From: Gautieria morchelliformis
Lineage: Eukaryota; Basidiomycota; Agaricomycetes; Gomphales; Gomphaceae
Length of the DNA stretch: 64,000 nt
NCBI GenBank assembly: GCA_015179125.1
Contig: WHVA01000303.1
Coordinates: 1 to 64,000, forward strand
Direction of reading: 5' to 3'
How positions within the stretch are numbered: the first letter of the stretch is position 1; every line of letters begins with the position of its first letter. The notes beneath the pieces are model-generated. The model was not told where the DNA came from. It did not search any database and saw only the letters and a list, made by a program, of their open reading frames with translations. A program made the position numbers and the translations under genes. Below are positions 34,231 to 43,500 of the stretch, in pieces.

Positions 34231-36158
34231 CAAAAATACCGCGATGCGGGGAAAACGGCCATGGCCGTTTAGCCATGGCCGTTCGATTAGTAATGTGATC
34301 ACGTGACCTACGGGCCAAATAGTTACCGAGCACCAACACCCCACATGTACACCTTATGTACCATGAGACTAAAACATTACATCACGTGCGAGTCACAGTA
34401 TACGTCCACAACACGTCCACAACCACCTCGAGCTTGCTGCGTGCTGCAGCAACCCCCACGCGTCCCTACGTGCCCCAGAGCGTGTTAACTTGGGTAAGTC
34501 AATGCCACGACTTCCCACCTTCAAGACATATATAAGACTCGAAGTCTCTCCAGCTCCAGACGCCATGGACCGCAGTAGTTCTATCTTCTCTCCTCCCTCT
34601 ATCGACCCCGAACCACCACCACCCTTGTTGTACAACATCGACGCCTCTCTCATTCCTAAACCACCACTGCCCCACACCATGCCCCTGTTTGTTGATATGC
34701 ACAACTCCAGTCCTCTTATCGAGGAACAGCACAACTCACCTTCGATATGAGTGTGCGTGAGACAGTATCGTGCTTGGTTACTTTCTAGTGGGATCTTGCA
34801 GTCATGGACGCCACAACATGGGTGTCCGAGACTGATGCCATCGGAGACGACAGATCGGTACACTCCCACAAAGTTTCCTTCGTCATCCTTGATGTGCTTT
34901 GTACAGAGGTTGCATGCGTGATTCCAGGCCGGTTGACCCATCCCTGCCATAGCGATGTTACGCGCCGTAATGGCAATATGCTATCGAGCAGCTTGGGTCG
35001 GCGCCTTATGGGGAACCTGTAAGATGGACTCACGGTAATGGTGCCATTCAAGAAGGGAGTAAATGATGAAGGCCTCCCCTACAAGCTCGTAATCGAGCTG
35101 TAGGCTCACGGGCCAATCCTGTGGTAGCGCCGTGGACCATGGAAGCCGCAGGATTTCCTCATTGTATCCGCGAGCGCAGTTGAGCGTGGAGTTCCTGACC
35201 ACAGCGATGGGTGAGCAAGAAAACATATCACTTAGAATGAAACTTACCAGCCCATGTGCATTTGTGTGGCAAATCGTTCGCAAAGGTCAGTCTCCAGAAG
35301 AAATGCGGCGTGACTTGGATGGCATTGGGGAAAGATCTAATATCCGGTGCATAATACACACGGACATTATCCTTGACGTATGAATGGTAGTGGTAGCGAG
35401 TACAGCAGCCTAGGGTAGATGAATTAGCAGGAAGATCGATAGGAGGTCGACAGACACTTACCACGGCAGTATGTCGACGACGTGGTGATGGGAATAGGAC
35501 CGTATGAGCGAGTGAACAACGTGGCTCTATACGTCCTAATCTCGCGAAGTTCGGGTCCTTCGCCTGATTTCCGTCGCTGCGGGTTGTTCGGACACTGCAG
35601 CTGGATGCAGATGCGGACTGGAGGCAGAAAGTCATACATGCCTAGAATAGATGCACTTCATGAGTAAAAAAATTATAAGATGCTCAGAGGATGCAGATTA
35701 CTCACGAACACACACTTGGGCTCCATGCTGAAGAAATAACGGGAGAAGAACACACGGATTGATGATTAGGTGGTGAGCATCGTCCCATGCAATGTGGCGC
35801 AATGCGGTCCAGCAGAGACGTGCTATTCCATCTTCCACATCAAGAGCCAGTTGCAGGAACTCGTGAATGGGAAGGGGCAATCCATCGGGGGCCGTTGTAG
35901 CAGTTGACAGCTGAGTGAATTGTATCTTGGGCTTAAAGTGTCGCAGAAGTGTGATATAAAGTATTATTTTGTCATGGGGAACGTCTAACAGCTCTGGGAT
36001 TACACGACACGCGTTGTAGACGTGTGCTAGAGACATTCGACGATGGACGTTATGTTTAGGAGGGTTACCTAATGTAGACCACAAGGACCCCTAATGGCCA
36101 TGCCGTTTGGCCATGGCTAAACGGCCATGGCCATTTTCCCCGTAGCTGGGTATTCCTC
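34231..36158 (-). mobile_element. TIR element with KDZ-associated CxC5-CxC6 gene, 8-bp target duplication
   Basis: GTAGACCT stands on both sides (34,223-34,230 and 36,159-36,166). The inverted ends share GGGGAAAAnGGCCATGGCC and GTTTAGCCATGGCC, with AATACC nearer the border. An 8-bp duplication suits KDZ/Zisupton-type or hAT-type elements. The cargo gene carries cysteine clusters known from KDZ transposases, but no DDE core is seen, so this is probably a non-autonomous derivative. The insertion splits the RPB2-like frame. Confidence 0.8.
34393..36084 (-). CDS. CxC5/CxC6 cysteine-cluster protein (KDZ-associated)
   Basis: These cysteine clusters accompany KDZ transposases in basidiomycetes and probably bind zinc and DNA. 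The first exon (36,084-35,700) is MSLAHVYNACRVIPELL to NPCVLLPLFLQHGAQVC. The next (35,640-35,440) has CIQLQCPNNPQR and ATLFTRSYGPIP, then after an intron YCRG-CCTRYHYHSYV and VRVYYAPD, the CxC5 pattern. From about 34,950 come HACNLCTKHIKDDEGN, VVSDGISLGHPCCGVHDC and RYCLTHTH, the CxC6 pattern. At least four short introns are needed. After 34,740 the frame loses similarity, so the C-terminal transposase part is absent or cut off. Confidence 0.65.
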
Positions 36159-36270
36159 GTAGACCTTAGCAACCCAGACTCTTCGGCAGCGTATGTGCTC
36201 ATCTCGTCCAGCCGTATAGCGCCTCCTCCAGAGCGTCCTTTCTCTGAGCTAATCTTGTGTGGAGACAAAA

Positions 36271-36642
36271 GACCATGGACACTTTCATAACGACACTACG
36301 TTTTCCCTTAGGCCGTGTTTTGTGCTTGGTCTCGACGACATTTTTGAGTACTTGTCTCAAGAGCTAGAGTTCAGTATTAGCCGCGGTCTTCTCTGGGATC
36401 CCGTTGGCCTGCACGTGCTCAAGAAGACAAACTGTACATGGGTGTACAACGGTGTCCCTATAACAGATTCCCGAATGAACAATTGTCTCAGTCATGTGGC
36501 GCATGTATGCGAAGGCCCTATCTCGTTATACTCGTGGCACGCACATGGAGAGGCTGCACGACGGCCAACAGATCACCTTTCCCACAAAGTGTACATAGCC
36601 CTTGGAAACAACAAGCATGACTGGATGTGTATAGCGCACTAG
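36271..36642 (+). CDS. Unknown ORF in the virus-like relic
   Basis: The frame is open for about 124 codons and starts only a few bases from the upstream edge of the RPB2-like piece on the other strand. It contains VLGLDDIFEYLSQELEF and WDPVGLHVLKKTNCTW. No in-frame ATG occurs near its beginning, so the start is unclear or lost. No introns or domain are recognised. The 3' end is followed within 60 bp by the next small ORF once element A is discounted, a gene spacing typical of compact genomes. Confidence 0.35.
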   Translation, partial: DHGHFHNDTTFSLRPCFVLGLDDIFEYLSQELEFSISRGLLWDPVGLHVLKKTNCTWVYNGVPITDSRMNNCLSHVAHVCEGPISLYSWHAHGEAARRPTDHLSHKVYIALGNNKHDWMCIAH

Positions 36643-36694
36643 TACACACGGCAAGCAAGCTTGCTCAAAACACCTACTCTCTATACCGTACAAT

Positions 36695-38813
36695 CACTGC
36701 GTTCAAGGGGTTGATTTCTAAACGCTAGAATGTCTCTGAAAGACCCTATGTACATACCTGTCAAGGCCGTAGACAGAGCGGCTCTCTAGAACTCCGAATA
36801 GGAGTGAACCAAACTTTACGGAAAATAAAGAACTGACTACTCAAGAGTCAGACAAGCCACATCCTCGGATTCTTGAACAGGGTTCCATTTGAAGCTACAT
36901 GGAACTTTGAAATTCACTAGCTAGTTGGACTATCCAGAGGTCAAGGAGCCCCGCGTGTGCACCTGTCCCAGCCTGTTCGAAAACATACCTAGCTTTGAAT
37001 CATTCTGTATACCAACGGATATAGTATATATTAATTGTTCTGAATACTAACAGATATAATAAATATTTATTAAATATTAATAGCACAGTTGCTTTTCCTG
37101 AAATAAGTTGGCCGATACCTACCGATCCACGCTAGTACAGGAAGAACCTTGGGACCCACCACCATGGATCCTTGCCATTCCGCCCCAAGGGGAGCGATGG
37201 GTATATAAATCGCCCGTGGGCCTCGTTTGTCGACCAGAAGCGATCTTAATGAAGAAGAAGCCGCTGCCAGCGCCAGTGTGAATACGGTGGGTGAAAGGGC
37301 CGGTAATGTGGATGAGCAGTAGCTGAAGCGACATGGGAGGGAGAATGCGGGCAGGATGCATGGTGGAAGCAAACATGGGGGAATAGGACCTGGTGCAGCC
37401 CCGGAGGGTGTTGGTCAAACAAATGTTCCCGCACAACCAGTACTAGATCCGAGACTATCTGGAGGCCCTGAAAGCAGGCAAGTCCGCCCATCAGTAACTA
37501 CAGCGATGGTGTAGCAGAGGGCAGAAACTGACCTTGAACTATCCGCGTGATCATGAGTGTGGCGTATGAATGGCAGAAGCTCCCTGCGAGTGAACAACCT
37601 GCAGCAACTATTGCAGATATCAGATAAATCGGGCGTTGTCCAACACGAGCTGAGATAGGCGACCAGATAATTGGCATGATGCCTAGGAATATGATCGGAA
37701 CCGAACTTTGACATAAAGAAGGTGTGAAGTGCGGGGATGATCATATGGACTATAACTAAAACTCACGTAGTAAAAGCAGCGGTGTTCAGATTAACCCCAA
37801 ATTCCCTGGAGAGGTCCATGAACGCAGGGATAGTGGCTGCATTGGAAGCGTCAGTGGCGACTTATGAATAGACAGGTGCTGAAAATACCGGCGGACATGG
37901 TGCCTTGCATGGTGTGCACGGCTACTATCCCAAGCAGAATGTTCTTGCGCCATCTACCAATAGTCTCTATAACACTCACTTGTACGTCTAGATTCACTCA
38001 CATTGGCCAATTAAGAGGATCCGCTGGCGAGCGCGATGGAATAGGCTCCAGGGTAAAACTGTCAGGCTGCAGAGAAGAGTTTTTGCTGGCTTCATGCGTT
38101 AAAATGAGAGAAAGAGTCAATCTGGTGAGATACATCAGGGGAAGTAATGCAACGACGGTAAGAAGCATGTGCAAAGATATTGTGCCGTGGGAACGACCAA
38201 CTCACGACTGCGCTGCAGGGTTTAGATCTGATGAGATTCAAGCTCTGGCATGCGATTTTCATGTGTAGAATGAGGACATGAAGAGTCCCTAGAACCCAAT
38301 AGAGGTGTCGTAGACCTCGGCAGCTCATAGCTCATCGTGGCGGAAGGCAAGACACGAAGACGCGTCGTATGTTTGGGTGTGTTTGCCTAGGTCGCGTACT
38401 TTACAACCTGTAGATAAAATGCTAGCTATATGCGAAGCTGCCACGTCGCGACTCTCATACGAAAGGCTTAGGGAAGAAACATCATTAAGTACCCAAGTGA
38501 AATAATCAAGACTTCTCTAAGTCAAAACCACCTGCTCATGGCTACCCCAGGCCGTAACAGGTCGGGAATTTCGATACCCTAGCGAGGTTGACTATTCAGA
38601 CCCGAGATTCGTCCACATTGGCCTACTTATAGGTCTTCCCGGGAATCCATATTCCGGGACTGTTCGTAAAGTTGAAAAGGGGTGTATGTATCCCCTACTC
38701 GGGGTATTCTAAGGTCGCAATAGACTGTCTATTTGTCGTTGCCTGAATAGGTGTGCCGCACAGGGACATTCGGCAACATTCCATTGTCAGATATTACCGC
38801 TCTAAACGCAGTG
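36695..38813. mobile_element. Element A: non-autonomous Plavaka/CACTA carrying an MFS fragment
   Basis: It starts CACTGCGTTCA and ends TAAACGCAGTG, with AAT duplicated at 36,692-36,694 and 38,814-38,816. The left ~800 bp and right ~430 bp match the ends of element B (48,023-48,810 and 55,190-55,627) in the same orientation, so A uses B's type of transposase. The middle is unrelated to B and encodes transporter exons. Short CACTG ends with a 3-bp duplication are diagnostic of the CACTA superfamily. Confidence 0.88.
37450..38330 (-). pseudogene. Captured MFS transporter fragment inside element A
   Basis: On the minus strand one sees RWRKNILLGIVAVHTMQG, then ATIPAFMDLSREFGVN, an intron with GTGAGT, and LGIMPIIWSPISARVGQRP followed by LISAIVAAGCSLAGSFCH and LMITRIVQG. 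This is the first half of a drug-H+-antiporter-type MFS protein: the loop after helix 2 with R-x-G-x-RP and helices 3-4. Introns are retained, so the capture was from genomic DNA. Later transmembrane helices are missing, so no transport function is expected. Confidence 0.72.
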
Positions 38814-39204
38814 AATGAGTAACTATAGCCACGTGCACATTGGACATAGACTCTACCCCTCGTGTCGATACAAACCTCATATCCAAAGCATGTATCTCTT
38901 TAGCCGAAGAATATCCACACACGAGCTACAAGGCATCCTTCAAAGAGCTAGCAAGAGGGCGAATCACTGTGGGTAGTCAACCCAATGAATCCTATTGGGT
39001 GGACCCACTGAGGATTCAGTATATAAACCATTATAGCTAGTGTAAATACCAATAGAGAGTATATGTTGGCTGATATTATATCAAGTCCTATAATAATTAT
39101 TATCATCTCATAATTTAAGCGCTGAAAAACTAACTTTTCCAAAAGTGGCAGCTAATTAGTCGGAACATGTGACCTGGCAAGTGTTCCGATGCAATCTCTC
39201 CCTC

Positions 39205-40273
39205 ATGCCCGCCGACGCGTCCAAGAAACGTCTGCTGCTGGCGACCCTCGTTCCCTACGTTCTCAACGTCCAATCGACTCTCAACTCGCTCCCTGAGGAG
39301 CAAGACTCACGGTTACGGTCAATTGGTGCAGCACACACACTGTCTCTCGGGGATCGCCCCTTCAAGCCGCAACCAGAGATAGGGGGACATCGGATCACAG
39401 AGGACTACTTGGAGGGGCTGAGTGAGGCAGAGTGTGTCTGGAGGTTTAGGTGAGTTCCTTGGCCCTTGATGTTTGTGGACTTACCAGCTGATGCACATCA
39501 GGTTTTCATTGCAGGAGCTCTCTCATCTCAGCAACTTGCTAGAGCTCCCAGGACCGTTGATCACCCGATCTGGGTACCGCGCAACAGCTCTCGAGTCCCT
39601 GGCACTTCTCTGTGCATGGCTCCGGAGTCCTGAGGATCTCTGGTCGCTGGCAACCAAGTACGCACGGCCGCAGCTGGCCATCTCTCAGATCGTGAATGAA
39701 ACAGCTAGTTTCATCAATTCACGGTGGGGCCACCTGTTGGATTGGGATCACGAGGGCCTGCTCAGTCCGGCCAACTTACGCATGTATGCCGATGCCCTCC
39801 ATGCATTCGGCGCTCCCACCCACTCTGTTTTCGGAATTATCGATTGTACGATAAGACAAACCTGCCGCCCTGGAACTAACCAAGATTTGGTTTACACAGG
39901 CTATAAAAAATGCCATGGTATGAAGTTTCAAGGGATCGTTGTGCCGAATGGGCTGATCACGCACCTCGCTGGCCCTTTCCAGGCCCCCCAGAACGACAGT
40001 GGGGTTCTTAAGGAGAGTGGACTACTCGACAAGATCAAGAGCCTGGCGATCCAGCCAGGGTCCACCCCCGACGATCCCCCAGAGCACCGTTTCTTTCAGG
40101 TGTATGGGGACTTGGCCTATTCGGTCAGCCCCTACCTCCTGAGTCCATTCAGTGGCGGGGACACCTTGACACGGGAAGAGCATGCGTGGAATACAGCAAT
40201 GGGGGGTGTACATATCTCAGTCGAACACGGTTTTGGACTCATCTTGCAAGATTGGCCCTATCTCCACTGCTAG
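39205..40273 (+). CDS. PIF/Harbinger DDE transposase
   Basis: It cuts and pastes the element, acting with the Myb-like partner. The ATG at 39,205 (MPADASKKRLLL) is followed by one ~45-nt intron (GTGAGT at about 39,450 to CAG near 39,499). The second exon has the DDE_Tnp_4-type core: IIDCTIRQTCRPG (first Asp), QVYGDLAYSVSPYLLSPF (second Asp) and MGGVHISVEHGFG (Glu). The total is about 340 residues, somewhat short for the family. The conserved region after the Glu is brief and ends ILQDWPYLHC, so a further exon or a small C-terminal loss is possible. Confidence 0.82.
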
Positions 40274-40429
40274 TGGAAGCACAAGATCCTCGGCAATCCA
40301 TGCGGCTTGCTATATCGAGTGGCAGTCCTACTCACCAATGCGCGGGCCTGTCTTGTGCCCAATCAAACGTCCAAACGATACGGATGTCCCCCGCCACCGA
40401 TCGAGGCGTATTTCCATGGAGGTGACTTC

Positions 40430-40765
40430 TGATGGATGGACAAGGCGCGTTCTGGCGCATAGAGAAGGCGCGTTCTGACGCATAGAGAAGGGGGTTCTGA
40501 TGCGTGGAGAAGGCGCGTTCTGACACGTCAGAATGCTTGATGTTCTTGAATTGTGTGGAACAAGATGAAAAACAGTTAAAAGCAATTTATTATGTGCCAA
40601 AAAAAATTTTTTTTAAAAACAATTTACTCTGTGCCAAAAAAAAAGAATTTATTCTGTGCCAAAAAAAACAATTAAAAAGAATTTATTCTGTGCCAAAAAA
40701 ACAATTAAAATGAATTTATTCTGTGCCAAAAAAAACAAGCAATTCATTCTGTGCCCAAAAAACAA
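40430..40765. repeat. Two short tandem arrays in the Harbinger
   Basis: At 40,435-40,530 units of GCGCGTTCTGACGCATAGAG recur three or four times. At 40,575-40,760 six or so ~30-bp units pair AATTTATTCTGTGCC with a run of 6-9 A. They lie between the convergent genes, where they might serve as transcription end signals for both. Confidence 0.75.
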
Positions 40766-40775
40766 ACCCCTGAGT

Positions 40776-41794
40776 TTACTTAAGTAACCCCTCCCTGATG
40801 ATATCCAGGAGCGCAGTGGCTGTCCTTTCCTGGATGGCCAGAGCCCTGTCCTGCCGTTCCAGAAGGCTTGCATGGAAAGTTTCCATCGCCTTCTCCCTCT
40901 GCTCCTCCCGCTCCTCACTTTTCTCAAGTATCCTGGCCACCCTTGCCGTTTCACGCGCTCCATGGACGCGACTCACGCTCGTGAGTCGTGTCCTCTTGTT
41001 GCTCTCGGTGCTGGAAACACCAGGCTCATTGTCCTCATCCACCTGATTTTCCTTGCCGCTATCATCAGCTCGGGATGATCGCGTGCGCTTCGCCTTCGCA
41101 TGACCCTTCATCATATTCATGCGCATCGATTCCCCGGATGTACGTGACACGTTCTGTGCCTGCATGATGCGTGTAATTAGTGTGTAACATAGAAACAGGA
41201 AAAAAAAAAAAAGTTACCTCCTTAGTGTGCTCTTTCAGTTCCTCGAGCGTATCCCTGGCCTGGATCTTCAAGTGCTGAACAGCGTCCAGTTTGCCACACA
41301 GTCCTGCAAAGGTGACTGGGTCTTGCTCCAGCACTCTCCCCAGTGGTGACCGCGCGGAATGTTTTTTCCCCCCCTATACAGATCAGCAGCATCGACAGTG
41401 AGACTTGGTAAACACGTACCTCTACCCATGTAAGCATAGAGGACACCTTGTTCTTCAAGGTGTCCACCTCCCGGTTCTGGCAGAACCCCTTCTCTTGCAC
41501 CAGTGTGGCAATTTCTCTCCACTTCTCACCAATCTTCATGCGCGGCGCCATGTACGGGTTGACAGCCAACACGGTGGCTAAGAGGTGGTCGAGATCACGC
41601 ATGGTGAACTCTTCACGCGTCTTGCGTGCTTTTGGCACCAGGGGCAGTTCATTGCTGGAGGGAGGGGTGGAGGGGTGAGCCGAGGTGGGGGTGCTAGATG
41701 GCCGTGATTGGTTGGCGGTATCCTTGAGAAGCACGGGATCTATCACAGCATCAGCAAGGAGACCATAGAATGACGAGGGAGGGATAGGGTCCAT
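40776..41794 (-). CDS. Myb/SANT-like partner protein of the Harbinger
   Basis: The start MDPIPPSSFYGLLADAV at 41,794 leads, after a Ser/Pro/Thr-rich stretch, to FTMRDLDHLLATVLAVNP, GEKWREIATLVQEKGFC and REVDTLKNKVSSMLTW, a trihelix of Myb/SANT type known as the DNA-binding helper of PIF/Harbinger transposases. An intron of about 60 nt with a pyrimidine tract separates this from VAKLDAVQHLKIQARDTLEELKE-like helix (positions near 41,300) and a last exon (41,165-40,776) with a basic patch and a Glu/Arg-rich coiled coil ending LLDIIREGLLK. Likely nuclear. Confidence 0.72.
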
Positions 41795-42239
41795 TGCAAT
41801 GAGCGCGTGTGGTGGGCACAAGTGGACACGTTATACTTAGTAAATTCACACAATAAATTCATAATTTGCATCATCGCCGGAATCGGCCGAAGCTAATAAT
41901 TCATAATAATTCTTACCAACATATACTCTCTATTAGAACCCGTTGAAAATTCAATGAATTGGTTTCAGTGGAAAAAGTTTCATTTCAATGAGTTGGTTTC
42001 AGGGGTTGACTCATGTGTATTCAGGGATCCTACAACAGACGACCAATGGATTGAACGAGGCATTTCAATTCAACGACCACTGGGTTCCCATGAAATAGTC
42101 ACTTACAACCCCATGGTTCTATCACCACATTTCAGAGATGCAGCAACTGAATGCCCCATTATTTCAAGTCATAAATCAATATATACAAGGGAAAATACAG
42201 ATGAAACATAAGGTGAAAATCACTGAAATACCGCTTTTC

Positions 42240-43500
42240 AATCCATGAAACCTGGGAACGGTGTGCATCTGTGCTTGGCGATGCAAGACATGAGAGCAAT
42301 CCAAGACACAAGAAAAAGTAGATGACCTGCATAACAGCTGGTACCAAAAGGAAAAACAGAATCAGTCGCGGGTAGCAACCCCCACCATCGGCCGCACGCA
42401 CCTGACTCATGCTCAATGATCGCTACCTTGGGGGATTCCGCCAGCTCCCACGCCGCATCCAATTCTCCGGCACAACGTGTCCGAGTCCACAATCAGGATA
42501 AGCTCACCCACACGTATGGCGCACCCGTTCGCTGCCCACGGCATCCACCGCCGCCCGATCTCCTCAAACGTCTCCTCGACCGCCAGGTGCAGTGTGCGCT
42601 CCTCGAGGTCGAGCCTCACATCCGCAGCCGTCAGCGCACTGCTCGACGTCGTCGTCGTGAGCGTGGTCGCGCCTGAGCGTGCCGAGTTCGAGCTCGTGTC
42701 CACACCCGCACCCGCCGCGGCGATAGGCTTTCACAGAAAGTACACAGGGGATGGGTCGAGCGAACGCCCAACTCACCATCTATGCGCCATTCTCGCGTGG
42801 ATGACTGAGTGGGTGGCGAAAGATTGGAGGGAAGCCGTGACGGTGGGTCGAGTGATTTCGAGGTAAGATCGCCGAAACCACTTGACGGGGGCGGCGTCAG
42901 CGTCCCAGGCACTCTATCCCCAACTACTGTTGAAGGTGACATTGAGTAGTGGGTGGTATCCATGCAAACATTTGGGGGTATCGAACTGAACCTTGTACTC
43001 GCCATCGCCTTGCCGCAATTATCACAAACGGTGGGACGGCCTTTAAGACTTTTCACCACACGACCCTCCCGCATACCACGGCGGCAAAACACATTGATCA
43101 TACCCTTTTTTGCACCCCTTATCCCATTCCTATATATTGCGCCGTTCTTTCCCTCCCTTACCAGCTCACATCCACAATCCAACACCGCTCTCATACCATC
43201 GTTTCCGAGACGACCCATCCCATACACGGTCTCGCTAGCGGAATTTTCACTCTCGGTTTCTTCTGAATCAGGCGCAGGAGTCGGAGGTCAAGGCCGGAGC
43301 CTCGGTTTAGGATGCGGCTGTTCTCGTCGGAAATGGGGCTTGATCGATGAATGAGCAGGGTTCTGTTTAACGGCCAACGGCGCTGGGGCGGAGCCTGACG
43401 AAAAAGTCGTGGTGAACGAAGGCTGGGACGTGAAGAAGGAACCAGACGCACGTGCACGGACGCTGAACAGCGACTTCAGCCTATGTCGACACTGTACTGG
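42240..43500 (-). pseudogene. Captured GT2 glycosyltransferase fragment and Ser/Pro-rich piece in element D
   Basis: The segment 42,700-42,400 has WMPWAANGCAIRVGELILI followed by VDSDT, the Asp-Ser-Asp sugar-nucleotide motif of GT2 (Cps1-like) polysaccharide synthases. After a frame change comes AAWELAESPKVAIIEHESG. The order matches this family, but the N-terminal membrane part and the catalytic QxxRW end are missing. The upstream part (43,230-42,800) has MINVFCRRGMREGR and CDNCGKAMAST and may come from a second gene. Introns or frameshifts break the pieces. GC content is higher than in the element's AT-rich ends. Confidence 0.62.

Larger units (their letters stand above)
33991..36268 (-). 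pseudogene. RPB2-like RNA polymerase subunit C-terminus, split by a transposon
   Basis: Two pieces (36,268-36,159 and 34,230-33,991) become one frame when the 1928-bp insert and one GTAGACCT copy are left out. The first has GRSGGGAIRLDEM, which parallels the GR-x-GG-x-R-x-GEM segment of the second-largest subunit. The second has IDVCDVCHL followed by a CSC, resembling the C-terminal zinc site, and FTLPLETVIENLGSAL at the place of the conserved IPYAAKLLFQEL helix. The upstream frame is closed by stops, so only the C-terminus remains. Cellular RPB2 genes are longer and more conserved; a viral or plasmid origin is inferred. Confidence 0.5.
39051..41934. mobile_element. PIF/Harbinger element nested in element D
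   Basis: The 19-bp ends AATAGAGAGTATATGTTGG and their exact reverse complement bound a unit with a Harbinger transposase (+) and a Myb-like protein (-) in convergent arrangement, the classic two-gene PIF/Harbinger layout. The usual 3-bp TWA target duplication could not be identified. Both genes look largely intact, so this may be an autonomous or recently active copy. Confidence 0.82.

Noticed and set aside
35132..35383. Plus-strand frames across the CxC5-CxC6 gene
   Set aside because: Antisense shadows of a minus-strand gene with clear cysteine-cluster motifs.
36695..38813. MFS exons as an intact host transporter gene
   Set aside because: Only the first half of the transporter is present, and it lies strictly between CACTA-type ends shared with element B and flanked by an AAT duplication.
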